Shown here piece by piece: positions 31,712 through 37,465 of a stretch of 37,465 nucleotides of DNA. Within the stretch, counting starts at the first letter, position 1. The number at the start of each line of letters is the position of its first letter. This DNA is from an uncultured Salinimicrobium sp. (GTDB lineage Bacteria; Bacteroidota; Bacteroidia; Flavobacteriales; Flavobacteriaceae), in assembly GCA_946887075.1 (NCBI GenBank), contig CAMPKA010000026.1, positions 1 to 37,465 of the forward strand. Reading direction: 5' to 3'. The notes below the pieces were generated by a model that had not been told where the DNA came from, searched no databases, and saw only the letters and a list, made by a program, of their open reading frames with translations. The position numbers were made by a program, and so were the translations under genes.

Positions 31712-34303
31712 TTAAGAGGCCTTGGAAAGGAAGAATGTAAATCCAGAGCCTTTGCCTTTTTCACTTTTGACTTCGATGTGACCCTTATGGCGGTCGATGA
31801 TTTCCTTGGCCAGATAGAGCCCGATCCCGAAACCGGAGTAGGTTTCTTCATTTCCGATTCCAACGCGGTAGAATCTCTTAAAAATATTTCTGAAGTTCCG
31901 CTGTTCGATCCCGATGCCCTGATCCACAACACTGACTGCGACGTCATCCTCCACTGATCTGATATGCACCTCAATATGCCTGCTTTCGGGAGAATATTTG
32001 ATCGCGTTGGTGATGAAGTTGATCAGGACCTGTCCGATCCGGTCCTTGTCGGCATTGACCTTACAGGTATCGTGGTGAAATACCTCAATCTCATGCTGGG
32101 TGTTGGTCAGTTTGATGTCCTGCACTGTCTGTACGACCAGGTCATTGATCAAAAAATCCTCCTTTTGGAGCTCCAGCTTATTTTCTTCCAGACGGGAGAG
32201 GTCAAGCATTTCCGATATGAGCCTGGTTAATCTGGTGATCTGATGATCGATGCGCTCCAGGGACGGCTTTACCGGCAATGGGTAATTTTCTGCCTCCCCC
32301 TGCTTCGATAGCAGGCTAAGCAGGAGTTGCACATAACCTTTTATTGAGGTGACAGGAGTCTTCAGTTCATGACTTACCATCTTGAGGAAATCCTCCTTTC
32401 GCTTCTCCTCCTCCTTGAGTTTCTGAATCTCCGTGGTGGTGGCAATCCATCGTTTTACCTTACCCGCCTTGTTCCTCATGGGCTCTCCCCTGCTGATATG
32501 CCACTCGTACTTTCCTTCGGAATTGCGTATCCTCACTTCCATCTCAAAACTATGTCCGGTTCGAAGGGATGTTTCCCAGTTCTTTTCAAATTCTTCCCGA
32601 TCCTCAGGGTGGACTACCGGAAGCAAACCATTGCTCTTTAATTCCTCTATGTTTAATCCTGTGTAGTCGACCCACCCTTTATTAAAGTAGATCGGGCGAC
32701 CTTTGTCATCGATTTTGATCACCTTCTCCGGCATCAGGTCAGCCATCTGCCGGAATCTCTGCTCGCTCTCTCGCAGGAGATTTTTCGACTGGACCATCTC
32801 AGTAACATCTATGGCCATATTCAAGATCCCGTAAATTTCGCCCTGCTTGTTTCTGAGCGGCTTATAGGTGAAGTTAAAATACCCGGTCCTCATCTGGTTC
32901 CCTATCATCAGATCCACGCGGTCTTCCTTACCCCAATAGGTATTTCCGGTGCGGAACACGGTCTGCAATAAATCGAAAAAGGGCTGTCCCTCAAGTTCAG
33001 GAAGTGCCTCCCTCAGGTTTTTTCCAATCACAGATGTATCCTTTCCCCAGACCTGTATCATCGCATCGTTGGCCAGTTCAATATTCATTTCCTCCCCGAC
33101 GTAGATTGCGGTGGCCACAGTGGCTTCTTCAACTATAGATCTAAGCCGATGTTCTTTTTCAAAAAGTTCCTGTTCCTTTTCTTTTAACTCATGAACGTCG
33201 ATGGTGGTTCCTACCATTCCGGTATAGTTCCCGCTGTTGTCGAATGTCGGGACTCCGCTATTGATCACCCAGCGATAGGACCCGTCCTTATGCAACAGTC
33301 TGTTCTCTATTTTAAAAGCAGATTTTTCCCGTCTGGCCTTTTCGGCTGCCTCCCTGACCCGATCCCGATCATCGGGGTGAATAGCTCGAATATAATCCTG
33401 ACCCCTAGAATCCCGAGGCGCAATGCCCGTATACCGCTGCCAGTTATAACTTAAAAAGGTGTTCTCTCCATTCTCATCAGCCATCCAGATGATAGATGGG
33501 ACTGTATCGAGAAGCTTTTTGAGTTCTTTTTCGCTATCCTCAAGTTTCTTCCTTGCCAGGACCTTCTCTGTGACATCGATGGCATGAACGAAGATCCCCT
33601 GCGTATTCTCCTCCTTGTCCTTGATGGGCTGATACAGGAAATCCACTAAGGTTTGCTGAAGACGTCCATTTTCATAAAGATCGACTGGAACCTCTGTCCC
33701 GGAGTGGGATTCTCCGGTCTCGTAAACCTTGTCCAGGATTTCAAAAAATCCCTGATTCTCAACCTCGGGAAGTGCCTCTCTTACTCTTTTACCGATAATG
33801 TCCCGGTTTCCAACGAGTTTCAAATATTTGTCATTGGCCAGTTCGAAAACATGGTCAGGGCCCTTCAGCGTGCACACCAGGGCTGGGGCTTCAGAAAGCA
33901 CCTCGTTAAGAAGTTCCCGGTAATCCAGATCCTTGCCGGGATCTTTAAAGGAATGGCAGGACAGCAGGTATAGTGGCGAGGTAGTGTCCGGTAGTTCCAG
34001 GACAGTTATATTAACTTGAAAACTGATGTTCCTGCCCGGTTTATTCCGGACCACAGAAAGATCCCTGGCTTTTTGACGGTGCGACACAAGCCCCTCCAGG
34101 GAAAAATCCTGTTCCAGAAAATCCCATCCTTTGGTTATTCTCGAAAGCTCCATATCCTGTCCTCCAGATGAGGGAACATCAAAGTTTCGACAGAAAGATT
34201 CGTTGAGGGCTACTGCTCGAAGGTCAGAATCAAAAACCAGGACAGGTTCGGACAAACCTTCGGTAAGAGAATTGGCAAAATTTGTAAGTAAGAGATTGTC
34301 CAT
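31712..34303 (-). CDS. Multi-PAS sensor histidine kinase
   Basis: The 863-residue protein has no membrane segment or signal peptide, so it is a cytosolic sensor. About five PAS domains can be counted (roughly 10-110, 128-250, 262-380, 392-505, 515-630). Domains 2 and 4 are near relatives of each other (ALPEVENQGFFEILDKVYETG and ALPELEGQPFFDLLQTVFRTG). Domains 3 and 5 are of the PAS_3 kind with PAC motifs. The HisKA phospho-His is His645 in MVSHELKTPVTSI. The ATPase has the N box LINFITNAIKYSP and G boxes VVDQGIGIE and SGFGIGLYLAKEI. The response regulator is immediately downstream. The signal is unknown. Confidence 0.95.
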   Translation of the reverse strand: MDNLLLTNFANSLTEGLSEPVLVFDSDLRAVALNESFCRNFDVPSSGGQDMELSRITKGWDFLEQDFSLEGLVSHRQKARDLSVVRNKPGRNISFQVNITVLELPDTTSPLYLLSCHSFKDPGKDLDYRELLNEVLSEAPALVCTLKGPDHVFELANDKYLKLVGNRDIIGKRVREALPEVENQGFFEILDKVYETGESHSGTEVPVDLYENGRLQQTLVDFLYQPIKDKEENTQGIFVHAIDVTEKVLARKKLEDSEKELKKLLDTVPSIIWMADENGENTFLSYNWQRYTGIAPRDSRGQDYIRAIHPDDRDRVREAAEKARREKSAFKIENRLLHKDGSYRWVINSGVPTFDNSGNYTGMVGTTIDVHELKEKEQELFEKEHRLRSIVEEATVATAIYVGEEMNIELANDAMIQVWGKDTSVIGKNLREALPELEGQPFFDLLQTVFRTGNTYWGKEDRVDLMIGNQMRTGYFNFTYKPLRNKQGEIYGILNMAIDVTEMVQSKNLLRESEQRFRQMADLMPEKVIKIDDKGRPIYFNKGWVDYTGLNIEELKSNGLLPVVHPEDREEFEKNWETSLRTGHSFEMEVRIRNSEGKYEWHISRGEPMRNKAGKVKRWIATTTEIQKLKEEEKRKEDFLKMVSHELKTPVTSIKGYVQLLLSLLSKQGEAENYPLPVKPSLERIDHQITRLTRLISEMLDLSRLEENKLELQKEDFLINDLVVQTVQDIKLTNTQHEIEVFHHDTCKVNADKDRIGQVLINFITNAIKYSPESRHIEVHIRSVEDDVAVSVVDQGIGIEQRNFRNIFKRFYRVGIGNEETYSGFGIGLYLAKEIIDRHKGHIEVKSEKGKGSGFTFFLSKAS

Positions 34304-34516
34304 AAACCACGGGGGACTTCCATATCGCTCTCAATCGAGGTCTGAAGGAAACGCTAAAATAGTTTTTTTGCATTCTTATTTTCTAAAAAAAATCTAAAAA
34401 TATAGGAGTAATACGGATTAGAAATTCGTCCCGGGAAGATGGACTGTGGCTGCATCAGTGCATTTTTTTGTATATTCCTCAAGGACATAAAAAAGACTTC
34501 AAAAACCTAGACCTTT

Positions 34517-35521
34517 ATGAACATTACGCTTCTGTTTCTGGGAATTATCATTCTGATTTGGGGTCTTTTGGAGAGCCTCTGGACTACCATATGGGTGGAC
34601 GGGAATTCCGGACCATTTACAGGCAGAATTACGACCTGGATCTGGAAATTCTTTAGGTTGATCAGTCCTCCCAAGTGGCACAAGTTTCTGAGCCTGGCCG
34701 GTCCGGTTATCCTTTCATCGACAGTGCTCATGTGGGTGCTCCTTATATGGTTGGGTTGGACGCTTTTATTCTTTTCCGAGCCTTCATCCCTGGTGGTTAA
34801 AGCGACCCATTCTGCTGCAGATTTTACAGATGTTCTATGGTACATCGCCTATACCATGTTTACCGTAGGCAACGGGGATTTTTACCCTGAGGGAAACCTT
34901 TGGCAGGTTTTGAGTTCTCTTGTTGCTTTCACAGGGATCTCAATGGTCACATTATCTATTACCTATGTACTTCAGGTGGTATCCGCCGTAACCGATAAGC
35001 GGGCCTTTGCAAGTGAAGTATTAGGCATCGGTAAAACTCCAGAAGAATTTGTAATCAAACAATGGACAGGAAAGGATTTCGGGGCTATGGAACTGCAGTT
35101 GAATTCTCTTTCCGGGCAGTTGAATAAGCTAAATGAACAGCATATGGCTTTTCCTATTCTCCACTACTACCATGCGGCCCGGGAAGAAAAATCTCATGAC
35201 ATCGCGATTGCGATTCTGGATGATGCTTTAAATATCATCCAGTTCGGCATGGAGGAAAGGTATCACCCGTCAAAGACAATTCTGGCTTCTGCCAAAAAGT
35301 CCATAGGCTCTTTCTTGGTAACAGTAGAACAAGCCTTCATCAAACCAGCCCCTGAAACTCCGCCAGCCACAAATCTGGATAAAGTAAGACATCATGGGGT
35401 CCCGGTAATCGGGCAAAAGGATTTTAATCAGAACCTGGAAAAGCAGGAGGATCGGAGAAAATTAATCCTCGGCCTAATTCGAAACGGAAGCTGGAATGCT
35501 AACTACCGCTTTGAATCGTAA
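34517..35521 (+). CDS. K+-channel-like ion channel protein
   Basis: The 334-residue membrane protein has helices near 1-25, 58-85, 100-118 and 128-155. The pore segment reads YTMFTVGNGDFYPEG, a two-helix K+-channel pattern with Asn in place of the usual Tyr of TVGYGD. The C-terminal half (about 160-334) is soluble, helical and charged, without a recognisable RCK/TrkA-N domain. It sits between the kinase gene (divergent) and a DUF2007 gene. Ion selectivity is inferred from the filter only. ATG 34517 is the natural start, with the hydrophobic first helix immediately after. Confidence 0.85.
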   Translation: MNITLLFLGIIILIWGLLESLWTTIWVDGNSGPFTGRITTWIWKFFRLISPPKWHKFLSLAGPVILSSTVLMWVLLIWLGWTLLFFSEPSSLVVKATHSAADFTDVLWYIAYTMFTVGNGDFYPEGNLWQVLSSLVAFTGISMVTLSITYVLQVVSAVTDKRAFASEVLGIGKTPEEFVIKQWTGKDFGAMELQLNSLSGQLNKLNEQHMAFPILHYYHAAREEKSHDIAIAILDDALNIIQFGMEERYHPSKTILASAKKSIGSFLVTVEQAFIKPAPETPPATNLDKVRHHGVPVIGQKDFNQNLEKQEDRRKLILGLIRNGSWNANYRFES

Positions 35522-35612
35522 ATTATGTAATCGGAACTATGGTCTTAGCGAAGATACTCCAATAGGATTAGGCTTTGTTCTCGGACCGATGTGAAAACTA
35601 TAATTCTTAGAC

Positions 35613-35831
35613 ATGAAGGAACAGGTAAGAATATTGACTGATAGCGCCGTTGTGGTAAACCGAATAGTTCAACTCCTGGATGAAGAAAGCATACCGTCCT
35701 TGGTCAGAGATAATGTGGAATCCGCTCGGCTGGCAGGATTCGGGACATCCCCAAATGACGTGGAACTATTTGTACACCCCTCTGATGCTAGTAGGGCAGA
35801 GTCGATCATTAAGTCCCTTCTGAAAAATTGA
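35613..35831 (+). CDS. DUF2007-type putative signal-transducing protein
   Basis: The 72-residue protein fits the DUF2007 pattern: a first strand VRILTDS, a helix NRIVQLLDEESIPSLVRD and a closing strand VELFVHPSDASRAESII. Members resemble a PII-like ferredoxin fold and are thought to be regulatory, without proof. It follows the channel gene by 91 bp on the same strand and could be co-transcribed. Confidence 0.8.
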   Translation: MKEQVRILTDSAVVVNRIVQLLDEESIPSLVRDNVESARLAGFGTSPNDVELFVHPSDASRAESIIKSLLKN

Positions 35832-36115
35832 GAAGTGAAACCAGGGCTGATAGTAAAACCATTATTCGACTACATAGGATTACTTTGGTGAAAAAAGAAT
35901 CTCTTTTGATCAAATCCGACTTGCCTTTTATAAAGAAAATTCGTTATAAGATCGCTTAAAGTTCTCTGTATCTAATTAATTCTCTGTTTTCGCAGGTCTG
36001 CCATTTTCCTATCCGATTAGCATTCAAGGAATATCTTTACCAGGTTTGTTCGCTGTCTGAGCACAGCCACATGCTTAGGGCTTATAATGATTCTATTATT
36101 AAATGCTGTTTAAAT
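35832..36115 (+). other. AT-rich spacer without recognised gene
   Basis: These 284 bases between DUF2007 and the TlpA-like gene hold no frame longer than about 20 codons that I can support, no terminator and no clear promoter. The stretch around 35960-36100 looks more like decayed coding sequence than a plain spacer, since both strands have several short open runs broken by stops, but I recognise no protein in it. Confidence 0.4.
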
Positions 36116-37375
36116 TCAGTTCAATCGAGTTTCTAATTCCAATCTCACTTCCTCCGCCGATGGATCTTTAGCCAAGATAATGCCCTCTTCGTCAATCAAA
36201 AATAAACCGCCACCTCCTCCATCGACACCATATTTTTGCCAAATAGCATTTTCTCTGTCAAGTTCTACCAAGTTGAGCCAAGGCCACTTCTCCCTTTCAA
36301 GGAATTTGACTAACCTGTCGGTATTTTTAAATTCTCCAGCAACTCCAACTATGACGAAACCTTTGTCTTTATATTCGTTATATAGTGGAATCATTGTTCT
36401 ACTTTTAGCTATACATGGCCCGCACCAGGTTGCCCACAAATCCAGTAATGCAACTTTCCCACTTATTTTTTCTGATAGTTTTACCTGGTTGCCATCTAAA
36501 TCTGGTGCGGAAAAATCAATATAGCTTTGCCCTACTTTTACATTTTCGATGGCACTTATTAGTCTTGAAGCCAGATCATTATATGGATGACCAGGATTGG
36601 CAGCTGACAGGATTTTCAAATTTTTCTTCACTAAAGGAATATCTAGTGTTTCTTTATTATAAATCAGTTCATCGAGTAAAAAGGAGTAAGAAACAATAGT
36701 AGGGTTCTTTTCTATGTATGCCTGCTGAAAACTCTTTTGTTCCTCGTATATAAGTTTTAATTGGTCCTCTAGTCTTTTGGCTTCTGGACTCAAGTTTTGA
36801 CCAGCTTTTGTTAGACTGTCGATTCCCTCATAAATAACAACTTTTTCGTCTTGATTATTAGCATTCCTTAATTTGCTATAGAGGACTTTCATCTTGTCGC
36901 TATAATATGCCTCATCTTTAAAGAGATCTTTGAGGCTATCCTGGAAAGGTTGAGTCCTGTGGAGGAATTTGTCCCGAAAATTTTGTTTATAAGTTTTATA
37001 TTGAGCATTTAATCTTCCTCCTTCTACTATATTTTTATCAAATTCGGCTTCCGGAAAAATAGTCAAATTTATTTCCTCGTTTTCCAGGAACAATGGTATT
37101 GGCCGATAAGCCCCTGATTTTACTGATTTTGCCAAAGCGAGATTTACTTTTTCCGGATTTTCAAGTTTTTCTCTGTAGTAAAAAGTTCCATTTTTAACTG
37201 GAATTTTAATGATTGAATCAAACCTGGTATCCTGGTTTGGTTTGATCAACAGAATTGTATCGGATTCCATGCCAATGAGTTTGCCGTTGATTTCAAGAGC
37301 ATCCTGTTTTTCCGAATTACAACTGAACAGAAAAATTGTTACTAAATAAATACAGCTTTGTATCCAGTTTTTCAT
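36116..37375 (-). CDS. TlpA-like thioredoxin-fold lipoprotein
   Basis: The 419-residue protein has a lipoprotein signal with Cys19 (LFSCNSE). An N-terminal beta-rich DUF4369-like domain (about 25-120) and a charged helical middle (125-270) lead to a C-terminal TlpA/AhpC-type thioredoxin domain (about 285-419) with the redox-active WATWCGPCIAKS motif and VIVGVAGEF and PWLNLVELDRENAIWQKYGV segments. It would act as a periplasmic thiol-disulfide reductase or in cytochrome maturation. The gene is clearly more AT-rich than the rest of the window, and a Gly5 run (DGGGGGLFLID) replaces the usual cis-Pro segment (normally G-x-P). This is a possible recent acquisition or a fast-evolving gene. Confidence 0.9.
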   Translation of the reverse strand: MKNWIQSCIYLVTIFLFSCNSEKQDALEINGKLIGMESDTILLIKPNQDTRFDSIIKIPVKNGTFYYREKLENPEKVNLALAKSVKSGAYRPIPLFLENEEINLTIFPEAEFDKNIVEGGRLNAQYKTYKQNFRDKFLHRTQPFQDSLKDLFKDEAYYSDKMKVLYSKLRNANNQDEKVVIYEGIDSLTKAGQNLSPEAKRLEDQLKLIYEEQKSFQQAYIEKNPTIVSYSFLLDELIYNKETLDIPLVKKNLKILSAANPGHPYNDLASRLISAIENVKVGQSYIDFSAPDLDGNQVKLSEKISGKVALLDLWATWCGPCIAKSRTMIPLYNEYKDKGFVIVGVAGEFKNTDRLVKFLEREKWPWLNLVELDRENAIWQKYGVDGGGGGLFLIDEEGIILAKDPSAEEVRLELETRLN

Positions 37376-37465
37376 GCTAAATGTTTTTAATGAGTATTAT
37401 TTCTTTAGTCTTAAAATAAATCTTAAATGGAGATAGTTTCTTGTTTCATAATCTATTTGTATAGG

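Noticed and set aside
1..37465. CRISPR array, insertion sequence, prophage, toxin-antitoxin or defence genes
   Set aside because: No repeat-spacer pattern, transposase, integrase, capsid gene or recognisable defence protein was seen on either strand.

Overview
The window looks like chromosomal DNA of a marine-type member of Flavobacteriia (Bacteroidetes). The evidence is the gene families (WaaA, PorT-like barrel protein, DUF6122, 2TM protein, standalone TonB C-terminal domain proteins, lipocalin-like/CNT fusion, PD40/amidohydrolase fusion), promoters of the Bacteroidetes type (TTTG, about 20 nt, TAnnTTTG) and general lack of Shine-Dalgarno sequences. It is mostly core housekeeping sequence. 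I see no phage, insertion sequence, CRISPR array, rRNA or tRNA.

Layout. 1-638 is a divergent regulatory region. On the minus strand, reading out of the window, a promoter is followed by two tandem Met/Cys-rich leader peptides, each with its own hairpin; the last is a strong T8 terminator. On the plus strand a SAM-II riboswitch precedes metK. 639-7590 holds metK, a PH-domain protein, a 2-hydroxyacid dehydrogenase, a UspA-like protein, a very large exported PD40-amidohydrolase and a DUF6122 membrane protein. 7750-12505 holds a deoxynucleoside kinase, an App1-like phosphatase and two neighbouring pyrophosphatases (membrane ion pump hppA and soluble ppa). 12634-15546 holds pdhB divergent from etfB-etfA. 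15630-18906 holds a DUF151 nuclease, a nucleoside transporter and thyA. 18944-21429 holds two paralogous TonB-domain proteins, a DUF427 protein and asnA, which is preceded by an Asn-rich leader peptide and an attenuator. 21432-25896 holds an aminotransferase, a 2TM protein, DHFR, a fructosamine-kinase-like protein, a pyridoxamine-oxidase-like protein and fabD. 25955-29795 holds a second amidohydrolase, a sugar aminotransferase and waaA. 29887-31295 holds two small acidic lipoproteins and a beta-barrel protein. 31325-37375 holds a two-component pair, a K+-channel-like protein, a DUF2007 protein and, in a more AT-rich end, a TlpA-like lipoprotein.

The main discovery is regulatory. Three amino-acid-sensing RNA devices can be read directly: an asparagine leader-peptide attenuator in front of asnA, with pause hairpin, antiterminator and terminator all present; tandem Met/Cys leader-peptide attenuators pointing left out of the window; and a SAM-II riboswitch on divergent metK. 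Ribosome-stalling attenuation is best known from proteobacteria, so a matched set of such devices in a flavobacterium is the point most worth following up.

Several genes share nucleotide and PPi metabolism: deoxynucleoside kinase, CNT transporter, ThyA and DHFR on one side; HppA and Ppa, which remove pyrophosphate, on the other. They are not all in one operon. Identifications rest on motifs and family knowledge read by eye; no database search was run.
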